A stretch of 64,000 nt of DNA, taken from Pseudomonas abieticivorans (GTDB taxonomy: Bacteria; Pseudomonadota; Gammaproteobacteria; Pseudomonadales; Pseudomonadaceae). The first letter of the stretch is position 1. Every line of letters starts with the position of its first letter. The notes beneath the pieces were generated by a model. It was not told where the DNA came from and ran no database searches. It saw only the letters and a list, made by a program, of their open reading frames with translations. Positions 1 through 11,298 of the stretch are shown here, one piece after another. The translations under genes and the position numbers were made by a program. The stretch covers positions 2,923,501 to 2,987,500 of the forward strand of contig NZ_CP094975.1 of assembly GCF_023509015.1 (NCBI RefSeq), read 5' to 3'.

Positions 1-633
1 GACTATAAGTGATGGTGGTCTTGCGATGAAAAAAACTTTGGTATTGAAAATCATACTCATACCTTTTCTGGTATGAGGAGAGCGGGTAGCCGGCACTCCC
101 CGCTCACCTATTTATCTTGAGTTACTTGGTTTTAGCCAAGCAGTGAAGGTTGGCGATTTTTTTTGATTCAAGACTGATGTTTTTCATAGGTTTATCTTTT
201 TTGTTTTTTTGAGTGCCGAATTATGTCGGCATGTGCAGATTACGCTTGTAGGAACAGAGGTCAATCCCTGCGGAGTGCCGAAAATTCCCAAAATTTTGTA
301 GGAAGTTTTACCCTCATGAGGGGGCCCGTTTTAGAGCGCTTTCATCATGAGGTTGCTGGCACCTAAGAGATTTTATATCAGTCAGAGGGCGAATTTATTT
401 GCACGTAGAGAGCTCAGCGATGAGGGCGAGCCTTTTCGGGGGGTGATATGCGGCGAATCGGCAACTGATCGGCCTGAGTCTGCCGTTCTTGCTCAACTGG
501 TTGAATATGGACCCAGCCACCGCCAGCGGGCCACTGATTTAAGCTGACGGCCGCGCTGGCCACCCCGCCAATCACAAACACCATGGTGTGGGAAATGGGG
601 CTGGCGTCTGAGGGGCGGTGCTGAATAACGGTA
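1..633. other. Accessory intergenic stretch, no recognised gene
   Basis: This stretch is visibly richer in A and T than the rest of the window and holds no gene I recognise. Visible items are a 16-codon open frame at 26-76 (+) coding a basic-hydrophobic peptide, a 7-bp inverted repeat with arms 80-86 and 99-105, a TGCCGA/TCGGCA hairpin at 214-231, and the perfect palindrome CCCTCATGAGGG near 311. Open frames at 347-547 (+) and 414-689 (-) overlap on opposite strands. Neither has a convincing ribosome binding site or a family resemblance. The minus-strand one may be a remnant, but I cannot name it. Confidence 0.5.
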
Positions 634-892
634 TTAGGTATTTTTAGGAAAATAAAATGAAATGACGAGGGTGATAAGTGGCAACGCACCTATTTTTAGC
701 AACTCGAACATTTGCTCCTTTGCTTTCCGGGTTTAGGCCATAGGCGGTGAAAATTCCCGCGCACAGTAGAAAGAGAGAAACGAGAATTTGTCTAGCAAAC
801 CTCAACCGATCGTTCTCTTTTAAATTAACCGCGCTACCGTTTTCAAAAAAATTGGAAAGATTTATATCAGAGTTGGGTATGGGGGAGTTCAA
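634..892 (-). pseudogene. Small membrane protein gene with frameshift
   Basis: The start at 892 overlaps the stop of the upstream ribbon-helix-helix gene (ATGA), so the two are translationally coupled. The first ~60 residues have a polar N-terminus and one membrane segment (LVSLFLLCAGIFTAYGL). The original frame then leaves the family pattern and stops near 645. In the next frame, from 711 to 634, lies a 25-residue hydrophobic tail starting MFELLKIGALPLITLV, which completes a second membrane segment. Removing one A from the AAA run at 711-713 joins the two into one ~85-residue two-helix protein. I recall intact versions paired with the same regulator-like gene in other Pseudomonas. The shift is either a real mutation or a homopolymer sequencing error. 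Function is unknown. Confidence 0.6.
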
Positions 893-1107
893 AGGCCTGT
901 CACCCGCCCAATGATCTCGAGGGTATGATCGTCTCGCTCCCTGATGATCCCTAATGAACAGCCGGCCCTTTGTTTTTGGTTATCGGCTATCGCGAGCAGA
1001 GCAAACGCGCGTTTTATTGCCTCTGCTTTGGTGATGCTGTTGCGAATAGCGATTTGCGATAGGCAGTTATCGATGTCGTCGCTGAGCTCAAGGGTGAGAT
1101 TTGCCAT
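889..1107 (-). CDS. Ribbon-helix-helix (CopG/Arc-like) small protein
   Basis: This 72-residue protein opens with a beta-strand (MANLTLELSDD), followed by two predicted helices containing ITKAEAIKRAFALL. That is the pattern of ribbon-helix-helix DNA-binding proteins, which dimerise through the strand and bind operators with it. The C-terminus ends with a short strand-rich tail (HTLEIIGRVTGL). The stop overlaps the start of a small membrane-protein gene by 4 nt, so the two form a mini-operon. The pairing suggests either an autoregulated two-gene module or an antitoxin-like protein with a membrane partner. That is inference, because no toxin family is recognisable. The neighbourhood is AT-rich accessory DNA. 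Confidence 0.65.
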   Translation of the reverse strand: MANLTLELSDDIDNCLSQIAIRNSITKAEAIKRAFALLAIADNQKQRAGCSLGIIRERDDHTLEIIGRVTGL

Positions 1108-1203
1108 GATGCTTCCTGCTTGAATGGATCAGCAGTAATTATAGGCGGCGAGAGTGGTGGGGGATATTCGGGCACGTCTGGCGCATGTGTCAGACATCTC
1201 CGA

Positions 1204-1237
1204 AACACCCGCACCCCAGGCTGGGTGCGGGCTTTTA
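1204..1237 (-). terminator. Intrinsic terminator downstream of rlmI
   Basis: A perfect 9-bp stem, CCCGCACCC (1208-1216) with GGGTGCGGG (1223-1231), has a 6-nt loop and is flanked by A/T-rich ends on both sides (CTTTT and GTTT). It lies 6 nt beyond the rlmI stop, so it most likely ends that minus-strand transcript. It could act in both directions. Confidence 0.75.
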
Positions 1238-1242
1238 GCGCC

Positions 1243-2439
1243 TTAGCTGTTAGGCAACAACCGGCAAGTAATGCTCTTGATGTAACGCGTTTCGACGATG
1301 GCTGGGTGCACCGGGTGGTCCGGGCCTTGGCCGCCGCGTTCCAGCAGTTGGATGTTGCGGTCCAGGTGGCGGGCGCTGGTGAGCAGGATGTTTTGCAGGT
1401 CGTCTTCGGGCAGGTGCATGGAGCACGAGGCGCTGACCAGAATGCCGTCTTTGCTGAGCAGGCGCATGGCCTGTTCGTTCAGGCGGCGGTAGGCGCCTTC
1501 GCCGTTTTTCAGGTCTTTCTTGCGCTTGATGAAGGCGGGCGGGTCGGCGACGATCACGTCGAAGCGCTCTTCGCTGGCTTTCAGCTCTTTCAGGGCTTCG
1601 AACACGTCGCCTTCGATGCAGGTGACTTTCTCGGCAAAACCGTTCAGCGCGGCGTTGCGTTCGACACCGTCCAGGGCAAAGCTTGAGGCGTCGACGCAGA
1701 ATACTTCGCTGGCGCCGAAGGCACCGGCCTGCACGCCCCAGCCGCCGATGTAGCTGAACAGGTCGAGTACGCGTTTGCCCTTGACGTACGGGGCCAGGCG
1801 CGCGCGGTTCATGCGGTGGTCGTAGAACCAGCCGGTTTTCTGGCCTTCCATGACCGGCGCTTCGAATTTCACACCGTTCTCTTCCAGCGCCACCCACTCC
1901 GGTACCAGGCCGAAAGCGGTTTCGACGTAGCGCTCCAGGCCTTCGGCATCACGGGCCGCCGAGTCGTTCTTGAACAGGATGCCGCTGGGCTTGATCACCT
2001 GGATCAAGGCCGCCATCACGTCTTCCTTGTGCTGTTCCATGGTGGCCGAGGCCAGTTGCACGACAAGGATGTCGCCGAAACGGTCGACCACCAGGCCTGG
2101 CAACAGGTCCGAATCGCCAAATACCAAGCGGTAGTACGGCTTGTCGAACAGGCGCTCGCGCAGGGACAGCGCCACGTTGATGCGGTGCACCAGCAGGGAC
2201 TTGTCCAGCGGCACCTTAACGTCGCGCGACAGCAGGCGGGCGCAGATCAGGTTGTTGGGGCTCATGGCGACGATGCCCAGCGGCTTGCCACCGGCGGCTT
2301 CAAGCACGGCCTGGTCGCCGGCCTTGAAACCATGCAGAGGCGTGGCGGCTACGTCGATCTCGTTGCTGTAGACCCACAGGTGACCGGCGCGCAAGCGGCG
2401 GTCGGCATTGGCTTTGAGGCGAAGGCTGGGCAGTGACAT
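1243..2439 (-). CDS. rlmI: 23S rRNA (cytosine-C5) methyltransferase RlmI
   Basis: This 398-residue SAM-dependent methyltransferase belongs to the RlmI/YccW family, which makes m5C1962 in 23S rRNA. An N-terminal PUA RNA-binding domain covers roughly residues 3-75. A central RlmI-like domain follows, then a Rossmann methyltransferase domain with the SAM motif VLDLFSYIGGWG (~226), the acidic strand VFCVDAS, the DPPAFIK motif (~300) and the cysteine in SASCSMHL (~340), where the family's catalytic Cys lies. Length is normal for the family (~396). The gene stands alone, with its own terminator downstream and about 215 bp of intergenic DNA upstream. Confidence 0.93.
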   Translation of the reverse strand: MSLPSLRLKANADRRLRAGHLWVYSNEIDVAATPLHGFKAGDQAVLEAAGGKPLGIVAMSPNNLICARLLSRDVKVPLDKSLLVHRINVALSLRERLFDKPYYRLVFGDSDLLPGLVVDRFGDILVVQLASATMEQHKEDVMAALIQVIKPSGILFKNDSAARDAEGLERYVETAFGLVPEWVALEENGVKFEAPVMEGQKTGWFYDHRMNRARLAPYVKGKRVLDLFSYIGGWGVQAGAFGASEVFCVDASSFALDGVERNAALNGFAEKVTCIEGDVFEALKELKASEERFDVIVADPPAFIKRKKDLKNGEGAYRRLNEQAMRLLSKDGILVSASCSMHLPEDDLQNILLTSARHLDRNIQLLERGGQGPDHPVHPAIVETRYIKSITCRLLPNS

Positions 2440-2528
2440 GAAGTCGCTCCGGAAAAAAGAGCGAGATTATAGCGCGAACCGTGCGCTCGCTGGTTTGCTG
2501 AGTAAGCGGGGGACGATGGGCGGGGATC

Positions 2529-2556
2529 TTTTCACGGATAAATCCGCTCTTACAAA
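2529..2556. repeat. Single degenerate REP element
   Basis: TTTTCACGGATAAATCCGCT matches, with one or two changes, the TTTTCGCGGATAAATCCGCT half of the inverted pairs found elsewhere in this window (26034, 29200, 63000). Only one copy is seen here, so this is a solitary or decayed REP between rlmI and the HDOD gene. Confidence 0.7.
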
Positions 2557-2655
2557 GAAGATGTTACAGAATTTCATGTGAGATCATTCCCCGGCAGTTG
2601 TGAGAATTGCTGTCCGAAGGGTTAAAATCGCCGCCTGATCCCAGAGTGTGCACGA

Positions 2656-3522
2656 ATGTCCCAAGAGCTTTCAGAAGAACAGATCCAGCAGGCCCTGCAA
2701 GGCATCAGCGTACCGCCTCAACCGCAAATCATGGTGGATTTGCAGATGGAGCAGTACATGCCCGACCCGGACCTGGGTGCGATCGCCCGGCTGATAGCGC
2801 AAGACCCCGGCTTGTCGGGCGCGTTGCTCAAAATTGTCAATTCGCCGTATTACGGGCTGACCAACAAGATTGCCTCGATCCAGCGCGCGGTCAATCTGCT
2901 GGGCAGCCGTTCGATCATCAACCTGATCAATGCGCAGTCGATCAAGGGTGAGATGAGCGATGAAACCATCGTTACCCTCAACCGTTTCTGGGACACCGCC
3001 CAGGACGTGGCGATGACCTGCCTGACCCTGGCCAAGCGCATCGGCTCCCAGGCGGTGGACGAGGCCTATGCCCTGGGCCTGTTCCACGATTGTGGGATAC
3101 CGCTGATGCTCAAGCGGTTCCCCAACTACATGTCGGTACTGGAGGAGGCCTATGCCAATGCCGGGCCCGACCGACGCGTGGTCGACACCGAAAATCGTGC
3201 GTTCAACACCAACCACGCGGTGGTGGGGTATTACACCGCCAAGTCCTGGCGCCTGCCGGAGCACTTGAGCAATGCCATTGCCAACCACCACAATGCCCTG
3301 GCGATCTTCAGCGATGATTCCACGCGAAACGCGCAGTTGAAGAACCTGCTGGCAATCCTCAAGATGGCCGAACATATTTGCTCGTCTTACCGAGTGCTGG
3401 GCAACCAGGCCGAAGACCACGAGTGGAACAGCATCAGCCACCTGGTGCTCGATTACGTGGGGCTGTCGGACTACGATTTCGAGAACTTGAAAGAGTCCAT
3501 TCGTGAATTGCGCGCACACTAA
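2656..3522 (+). CDS. HDOD domain protein
   Basis: This 288-residue protein is almost entirely an HDOD domain. The region from about residue 25 to 215 has the typical LSGALLKIVNSPYYGL and IASIQRAVNLLG motifs, and helices containing LGLFHDCGIPLM and ANHHNAL. HDOD proteins resemble HD-domain hydrolases but usually lack the full metal-binding set; they act in signalling, often with c-di-GMP or chemotaxis proteins. No receiver, GGDEF or kinase domain is attached, so this is a stand-alone HDOD protein. It lies 29 nt upstream of mutM on the same strand and may be co-transcribed with it. The specific role is unknown. Confidence 0.85.
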   Translation: MSQELSEEQIQQALQGISVPPQPQIMVDLQMEQYMPDPDLGAIARLIAQDPGLSGALLKIVNSPYYGLTNKIASIQRAVNLLGSRSIINLINAQSIKGEMSDETIVTLNRFWDTAQDVAMTCLTLAKRIGSQAVDEAYALGLFHDCGIPLMLKRFPNYMSVLEEAYANAGPDRRVVDTENRAFNTNHAVVGYYTAKSWRLPEHLSNAIANHHNALAIFSDDSTRNAQLKNLLAILKMAEHICSSYRVLGNQAEDHEWNSISHLVLDYVGLSDYDFENLKESIRELRAH

Positions 3523-3551
3523 GCCAGTCGTTTCCCTGATCAGAGTCGTCC

Positions 3552-4364
3552 ATGCCTGAGTTGCCAGAAGTCGAAACCACGCGTCGCGGTATTGCCCCTC
3601 ACCTGGAGGGCCAGCGCGTCAGCCGGGTGATCGTGCGCGACCGGCGATTGCGCTGGCCGATCCCGGAAGACCTGGACGTGCGCCTGTCCGGCCAGCGGAT
3701 CGTGGGCGTGGAGCGACGGGCCAAGTATCTGCTGATCAATGCCGAGGTGGGCACGTTGATCAGCCACTTGGGCATGTCGGGCAATTTGCGCCTGGTCGAG
3801 GTGGGCATGCCCGCGCTCAAGCATGAGCACGTGGATATCGAGCTAGAATCCGGCCTGGCCCTGCGCTACACCGACCCCCGGCGCTTTGGCGCGATGCTGT
3901 GGAGCCTGGACCCGCTCAACCACGAACTGTTGATCCGCCTGGGGCCGGAACCGTTGACCGAGCTGTTTGATGGCGAGCGTCTGTTTCAGTTGTCGCGTGG
4001 GCGCAGCATGGCGGTCAAGCCGTTCATCATGGATAACGCCGTGGTGGTGGGCGTGGGCAACATCTATGCGACCGAAGCGCTGTTCGCTGCCGGCATCGAC
4101 CCACGCCGCGAGGCCGGGGGTATTTCCCGGGCGCGCTACCTGAAGCTGGCGGTGGAGATCAAACGCATCCTCACCTATGCGATCGAGCGTGGCGGCACCA
4201 CCCTGCGCGACTTCATTGGTGGCGATGGCCAGCCTGGCTATTTTCAGCAGGAGTTGTTCGTGTACGGGCGTGGCGGCGAGCTGTGCAAGCTGTGTGGCAG
4301 CACCTTGCGCGAAGTACGCCTGGACCAGCGCGCCAGCGTGTATTGCCCGCGATGCCAGAAGTAA
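3552..4364 (+). CDS. mutM: Formamidopyrimidine-DNA glycosylase MutM
   Basis: This 270-residue bifunctional DNA glycosylase/AP lyase removes 8-oxoguanine and FapyG in base-excision repair. The hallmark N-terminus [14 protein letters not shown] provides the catalytic Pro2 and Glu3, exposed after Met removal. A conserved lysine lies in the beta-sandwich (RRAKYLL, ~57). The helix-two-turn-helix region includes the [19 protein letters not shown] segment. The C-terminal zinc finger has cysteines in CKLCGS and YCPRCQK at the very end. Length and architecture are standard. It is probably co-transcribed with the preceding HDOD gene. Confidence 0.97.
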   Translation: MPELPEVETTRRGIAPHLEGQRVSRVIVRDRRLRWPIPEDLDVRLSGQRIVGVERRAKYLLINAEVGTLISHLGMSGNLRLVEVGMPALKHEHVDIELESGLALRYTDPRRFGAMLWSLDPLNHELLIRLGPEPLTELFDGERLFQLSRGRSMAVKPFIMDNAVVVGVGNIYATEALFAAGIDPRREAGGISRARYLKLAVEIKRILTYAIERGGTTLRDFIGGDGQPGYFQQELFVYGRGGELCKLCGSTLREVRLDQRASVYCPRCQK

Positions 4365-4442
4365 CATGTGCCGCGCTGACAACCCCCGGCACGCTGTTAT
4401 AGTGATGGGATAACGCAAGCGTTCTGCTAAAGGGACTGTGCC

Positions 4443-4784
4443 ATGAACTGTTTTCGCATTCTGTCGATCCTCGTCACCCTGAGCCTTGGCCTGCAGGCCC
4501 TGCCGGCAGCGGCGCAGGCGACCACCAGCAACTCCAGCGGCGACCCGACCTACGATATCCAGTCGCCGCCTGCTTTCGCGATGATCGGCGACCTGCTGGT
4601 TGCCCGCCCCCTGTTGATCGCCGCAACGGCCATCGGCGCGGTGGTGTTCGTGGTTACGCTGCCTTTCTCGGCGGCTGGCGGCGGCATTGGCGCGGCGGGC
4701 AAGGCACTGGTGGTTGACCCGGGCAAATCGGCGTTCGTTCGCTGTCTGGGGTGTACGGGTGATGGGTATAACAAGCGCGAGTGA
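4443..4784 (+). CDS. Small exported or membrane protein, conserved hypothetical
   Basis: This 113-residue protein has an N-terminal signal peptide ([20 protein letters not shown], probable cleavage after AAAQA, ~25). After a polar Thr/Ser-rich stretch comes one strong hydrophobic segment around residues 50-82, with a Gly/Ala-rich end. The C-terminal tail contains two cysteines ([10 protein letters not shown]). It resembles small Pseudomonas envelope proteins sometimes labelled multidrug transporter, but nothing here supports transport. A stretch with AAGGGAC sits just before the start. The stop codon abuts the stop of the convergent ggt gene with no spacer. Confidence 0.7.
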   Translation: MNCFRILSILVTLSLGLQALPAAAQATTSNSSGDPTYDIQSPPAFAMIGDLLVARPLLIAATAIGAVVFVVTLPFSAAGGGIGAAGKALVVDPGKSAFVRCLGCTGDGYNKRE

Positions 4785-6467
4785 TTACTGTGCCGTCCTG
4801 AACACCTCAGAAACCCCCAACCCCCGGGGGTCGCTCGCCGCTTCCACTTTCGCCGTGTCCTTGTGCCAGAACAGTACCTGCTGATTCCCATACGGGCGGC
4901 TGGTCTGTTTCAGCGGGTAGCCGCGCAGGCGCAGGTCGTCGATCTGTTTCTGGGTAAAGGCGCCGGGTTCGTACTCCACGACATCCGGCAGGTACTGGTG
5001 GTGGTAGCGCGGTACTGCGGGCCAGGTGCTGACCGGTTTGCCATCCAGGTATTGGAGCATCGACAGCAATACCATGCTGGGGATACGGCTGCCGCCGGGG
5101 GTACCAAAGGCGGCAAACTGGGTGGGGCTTTCGATGAAGCTGGGGCTCATGCTCGACAGCGGGCGTTTGCCGCCCGCCACGGCGTTGGCGGGGCTGGCGG
5201 CCAAGCCGTAGCTGTTGCTGCCGTTGGGATCGGCGGCGAAGTCGTCCATTTCGTTGTTCAGTACCACGCCGGTGCCGGGGGCGCTGAAGGCTGATCCGAA
5301 CGGCAGGTTGACCGACAAGGTCGCGGCTACCGCGTTGCCCTGCTCGTCAAGGATGGCAAAGTGAGTGGTGTGGTTGCCTTCGCGCCACGGCGGCGCTGGC
5401 GGTAGGCCGGCGCTTGGCGTCGCCTGGCGCGGGTCGAAGCTGGTCACCAGGCTTTTCAGGTAGTCGGGGGCCAGCAGTTGGGCCACCGGGTTGCTCACGT
5501 AGTCCGGGTCGCCCAGCAGGCCACGATCGCGGTAGGCGCGCCGCAGTGATTCGATCACATAGTGAACGCGCTGCACCGGGTCGGCCTCACGCCAGGGCAG
5601 TTGCTGGAGCATCCCCAGGCTTTGGGCCAGGGCCACGCCGCCGGCAGAGGGCGGCGGCGCGCTGATCAGTTCGCGTTGGTTGACCAGGGCAAACCGCAGG
5701 GGCGCGCGGGTGGCAACCTTGTAATCGGCCAGGTCTTGCAAACTCCAGATCCCGCCGGCTGCCTGGACGCCCTTGACCAGCGCCTTGGCCACCGGGCCGG
5801 TATAAAACCCGGCGCGGCCCTGGTTGCCCAGTTGGGTAAGGGTGGCCGCCAGTTCCGGCTGGCGCAGCACGGCGCCTTCGGCCGGTACTTCGCCATCATG
5901 CAGAAACAGCCGGGCGCTTTCCGGGTCGTCGCGCAAGGCTGCCAGGCGGGCGATGGCGCGTTCGCGATAGACGCGGTCCACGGCGAACCCCTGGTTGGCC
6001 AGGCGAATCGCCGGTGCCAGGGAGTTCTTCAGCGGGAGCTTGCCGTAGTGCTCGGCCAATTCGACCAGGGCGGCGGGCACACCGGGAATGGCAGCGGCCA
6101 GCGGGCCATTGATCGACAGGCCCGGCTGGAGCTTGCCGTCCTTCAGGTACAGGTCGGCGCGCGCTTTTTGGGGGGCACGTTCACGGGCGTCGAGAAACTG
6201 ATAACGCACCGGTTCCCCTGCCTGGCGAAGCAGATAGAAGCCGCCGCCGCCCAAACCCGAACCGTAGGGCTCGACAACCGCCAGGGCGGCGCTGACTGCG
6301 ATGGCAGCGTCAAACGCGTTACCGCCTTGCTGCAGGATTTCCCGACCGGCGGCGGTCGCCTGCGGGTGTGGGCTGGCGATGGCTGCCTCGCCCGGTGCCT
6401 GGGCGTGTGAGACGCCTGCAAACAGGCAGAGCAGGGCGCCCACCAGCAGTTTCGAGTGATTTGCCAT
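4785..6467 (-). CDS. ggt: Periplasmic gamma-glutamyltransferase
   Basis: This 560-residue precursor of gamma-glutamyltranspeptidase cleaves the gamma-glutamyl bond of glutathione and similar compounds. The start at 6467 was chosen because it follows a GGAGG site and opens a clear signal peptide (MANHSKLLVGALLCLFAGVSHA); upstream in-frame codons read through unrelated sequence. The N-terminal GGNAFDAAIA and GLGGGGF motifs are present. The autocleavage site is NHTTHF, so Thr367 should become the N-terminal nucleophile of the small subunit. Downstream the substrate-site segments NEMDDF and PLSSMSPS are seen. The protein should act as a processed heterodimer in the periplasm. A ferredoxin gene lies upstream on the same strand. 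Confidence 0.93.
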   Translation of the reverse strand: MANHSKLLVGALLCLFAGVSHAQAPGEAAIASPHPQATAAGREILQQGGNAFDAAIAVSAALAVVEPYGSGLGGGGFYLLRQAGEPVRYQFLDARERAPQKARADLYLKDGKLQPGLSINGPLAAAIPGVPAALVELAEHYGKLPLKNSLAPAIRLANQGFAVDRVYRERAIARLAALRDDPESARLFLHDGEVPAEGAVLRQPELAATLTQLGNQGRAGFYTGPVAKALVKGVQAAGGIWSLQDLADYKVATRAPLRFALVNQRELISAPPPSAGGVALAQSLGMLQQLPWREADPVQRVHYVIESLRRAYRDRGLLGDPDYVSNPVAQLLAPDYLKSLVTSFDPRQATPSAGLPPAPPWREGNHTTHFAILDEQGNAVAATLSVNLPFGSAFSAPGTGVVLNNEMDDFAADPNGSNSYGLAASPANAVAGGKRPLSSMSPSFIESPTQFAAFGTPGGSRIPSMVLLSMLQYLDGKPVSTWPAVPRYHHQYLPDVVEYEPGAFTQKQIDDLRLRGYPLKQTSRPYGNQQVLFWHKDTAKVEAASDPRGLGVSEVFRTAQ

Positions 6468-6499
6468 GGTGCGCGCCCCTCCGTGAGCCTGGTTGAACC

Positions 6500-9138
<2,639 letters not shown>

Positions 9139-9174
9139 AGGGGCGCTCTTATTGTTTTGGTAAAACAGGGGCGG

Positions 9175-9696
9175 TCAAACCTTCGGCGGCCCGGGGTAGC
9201 CGCACTGGGCCCAGGATTCGGCGCGGCCATACCAGGCCATCATCACCATTTGCAGCAATGAGCTGTGGCCCATGCGCAGTAGGCTCAGCGAGCTATTCTG
9301 CCAACGCTGCAAGAATTGCGTGATCTGTTCACTGCTGGCGTTTTCCCAGTGGCCCCAGACCCCGGTCAGTGGGCCGCGCGTCACGGGCATCGCCAGTACA
9401 TCGAAGAGTTGCCGGGTCAGCTTGAGCATTTGCGCAGACAGGTGATTGAGTGCGTCGTCCAGGCTGGCCAAGGTCGCTTGGACGGCCTGGGCGTTGCCGG
9501 CAGGCGCCAGCATCACCGGAACCAGTGCCTGTAAAAAGGGCAGGTCGCTTGCCCGCAGGGCCTTGAAGCCATCGGCCGGGGCACTACTGGAGCAACCGCT
9601 TAGGCTGGCACCGACGCCAGCGGTGGCCAGGAATGCGCCCGCGCACAGGCCCACTTTCAACACCTCGCGGCGATTTAGAGCAAAACGTGCGGTCAT
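9175..9696 (-). CDS. laoB: Tat-exported lipoprotein-like subunit LaoB
   Basis: This 173-residue protein has a twin-arginine signal (NRREVLKVGL, Arg9-Arg10), a hydrophobic core and a possible lipobox ending at Cys35 (SLSGC). The mature part is helical and resembles the small gamma-type subunits of membrane-bound gluconate dehydrogenase complexes, which escort a GMC-type flavoprotein subunit. The start at 9696 is chosen because it opens the signal peptide directly. The gene sits between laoA and laoC with short spacers (36 and 10 nt). It probably helps fold, export or anchor LaoA; this is inference from family and position. Confidence 0.75.
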   Translation of the reverse strand: MTARFALNRREVLKVGLCAGAFLATAGVGASLSGCSSSAPADGFKALRASDLPFLQALVPVMLAPAGNAQAVQATLASLDDALNHLSAQMLKLTRQLFDVLAMPVTRGPLTGVWGHWENASSEQITQFLQRWQNSSLSLLRMGHSSLLQMVMMAWYGRAESWAQCGYPGPPKV

Positions 9697-9706
9697 GGTC
9701 GGGCCC

Positions 9707-11143
9707 TCAGCGAATGAATAGGCGATGCACCCATTTCTGCAAGGCCGTGCCATAGGGTGGGTAGATCAACCGCGCGGCGTTGAAGCGTTGCTTGGTCAGC
9801 ACGCCCTTGGCCTTGCTGAAGGTCAGAAAACCCTCGTGGCCGTGGTAATGGCCCATGCCGGAGGGGCCCACGCCACCAAACGGCATATCGTCCTGGGCCA
9901 CGTGCAGCAGGGTGTCGTTGATGCAGGCACCGCCCGAGTGGGTGTGCTCCAGCACGCGCTGCTGTTCGGCCTTGTCGTAGCCGAAGTAGTAAAGCGCCAG
10001 GGGCCGCGGGCGCTGGTTGACGTAGGCAAAGGCCTCATCGAGCGTACCGTAGGGCACGACAGGCAGCAGCGGGCCGAAGATTTCGTCTTCCATCACGGTC
10101 ATGTCATCGGACACGTCGAGCAGCAATTGCGGCGCCAGGCAGCGACCCTGGCTTTGCTGCGGGGGATAGACGTCGACTGTTCGCGCGCCCTTGGCCGTGG
10201 CGTCGTCCAGGTAGCGCTTGAGCCGCGCCAGTTGTCGGTCGTTGATGATCCAGGTGTAGTCCGGGTTGTTCAAAACCGTCGGATAGAAGCCCCGCACCGC
10301 CTGTTGATAGGCGGCCACGAAATCATCCAGCCGGTCGTGGGGCACCAGCACATAGTCCGGCGCCACGCAGGTTTGCCCGGCATTCAGGCATTTGCCGAAG
10401 GCGATGCGTTCGGCCGCGTGCTTGAGGGGGACGTCGGCGCTGATGATGGCGGGCGATTTGCCGCCCAGTTCCAGGGTGACCGGCGTCAGGTGTTCGGCCG
10501 CGGCGCGCATGACCTGGCTGCCAATGCTGGTGGCACCGGTGAACAGCAAGTGGTCGAACGGTAGACGCGAGAAAGCGATACCGGTGTCGGCCTCGCCCAA
10601 TACCACGCCCACCAGGTCTTCGGGAAACACCTTGGCCAGCAATTGCTTGAGCAATTGGCCGGTGGCCGGGGTGGATTCGCTGAGTTTCAGCATCACCCTA
10701 TTGCCCGCCGACAGGGCCCCCACCAATGGCCCTATGGCAAGGAACAGCGGGTAGTTCCACGGCACAATCACCCCGACCACGCCCAGCGGTTGGTAGACCA
10801 CCTTGGCCGATGCCGGCTGGAACGCCAAGCCCACCTTGCGCCGCGAGGCTTTCATCCAACCCTTGAGGTGCCGGCTGGCGTAATGGATGCCTTGTACGCT
10901 GGGCAGCAGTTCTGCCACCAGGGTTTCGTCAGCGCTGCGCTGGCCAAAGTCTTGGCACACCGCCTTGATCAGCGCCTGTTGCTCGCTGAGCAGCAGGTCG
11001 CGCAGGCTTTTCAGCCATTGCCGGCGTTGTGCGGCCGGGGGCATGGGGTTGGCGGTAAAAGCCTGGCGCTGGGCGTTGAACAACGTTTCAAGGGCTACGC
11101 TGTGCTCAGCGGTGTGTGACAGATAGGCGGCTTCGGCAGACAT
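9707..11143 (-). CDS. laoC: Aldehyde dehydrogenase LaoC (coniferyl-aldehyde type)
   Basis: This 478-residue NAD(P)-dependent aldehyde dehydrogenase is of the class 3/CalB group. It has PWNYP (~128), FTGATSIGSQV (~201) for the cofactor, the general base Glu225 in LELGGKSP and the catalytic Cys259 in NAGQTCVAPDYV. The C-terminus has a basic-hydrophobic tail (KWVHRLFIR) as in membrane-associated fatty aldehyde dehydrogenases. As first gene of the operon with laoB and laoA downstream, it should oxidise the aldehyde formed by LaoA to an acid. It is often annotated coniferyl aldehyde dehydrogenase; the operon context favours an aliphatic aldehyde. Confidence 0.83.
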   Translation of the reverse strand: MSAEAAYLSHTAEHSVALETLFNAQRQAFTANPMPPAAQRRQWLKSLRDLLLSEQQALIKAVCQDFGQRSADETLVAELLPSVQGIHYASRHLKGWMKASRRKVGLAFQPASAKVVYQPLGVVGVIVPWNYPLFLAIGPLVGALSAGNRVMLKLSESTPATGQLLKQLLAKVFPEDLVGVVLGEADTGIAFSRLPFDHLLFTGATSIGSQVMRAAAEHLTPVTLELGGKSPAIISADVPLKHAAERIAFGKCLNAGQTCVAPDYVLVPHDRLDDFVAAYQQAVRGFYPTVLNNPDYTWIINDRQLARLKRYLDDATAKGARTVDVYPPQQSQGRCLAPQLLLDVSDDMTVMEDEIFGPLLPVVPYGTLDEAFAYVNQRPRPLALYYFGYDKAEQQRVLEHTHSGGACINDTLLHVAQDDMPFGGVGPSGMGHYHGHEGFLTFSKAKGVLTKQRFNAARLIYPPYGTALQKWVHRLFIR

Positions 11144-11298
11144 GAACAGCTCCCAGCGGCGCGATTGTTGTTTTTATAGAGCTTATACTCTAATTGTGCG
11201 CAAAGGTAAGAGGAATTAGTCGTGCCGATAGATTCATCGCCCGGCCAATTAACCGTAAGATGCAGTTATTCATTAAAGCCAATGCTTTGGAACCGGAC
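11144..11298. promoter_or_regulatory. Divergent lao promoter/operator region
   Basis: This 155-bp AT-rich spacer separates laoC (minus) and laoR (plus). TetR-family regulators usually bind such divergent spacers. A spaced 6-bp inverted repeat, CTAATT near 11190 with AATTAG near 11214, is a possible operator. A second AATTAA motif lies near 11248. No clear -35/-10 pair stands out to me. Confidence 0.4.

Noticed and set aside
1120..1686. Plus-strand open frame opposite rlmI
   Set aside because: It is antisense to rlmI, has no ribosome site, and crosses the rlmI terminator.
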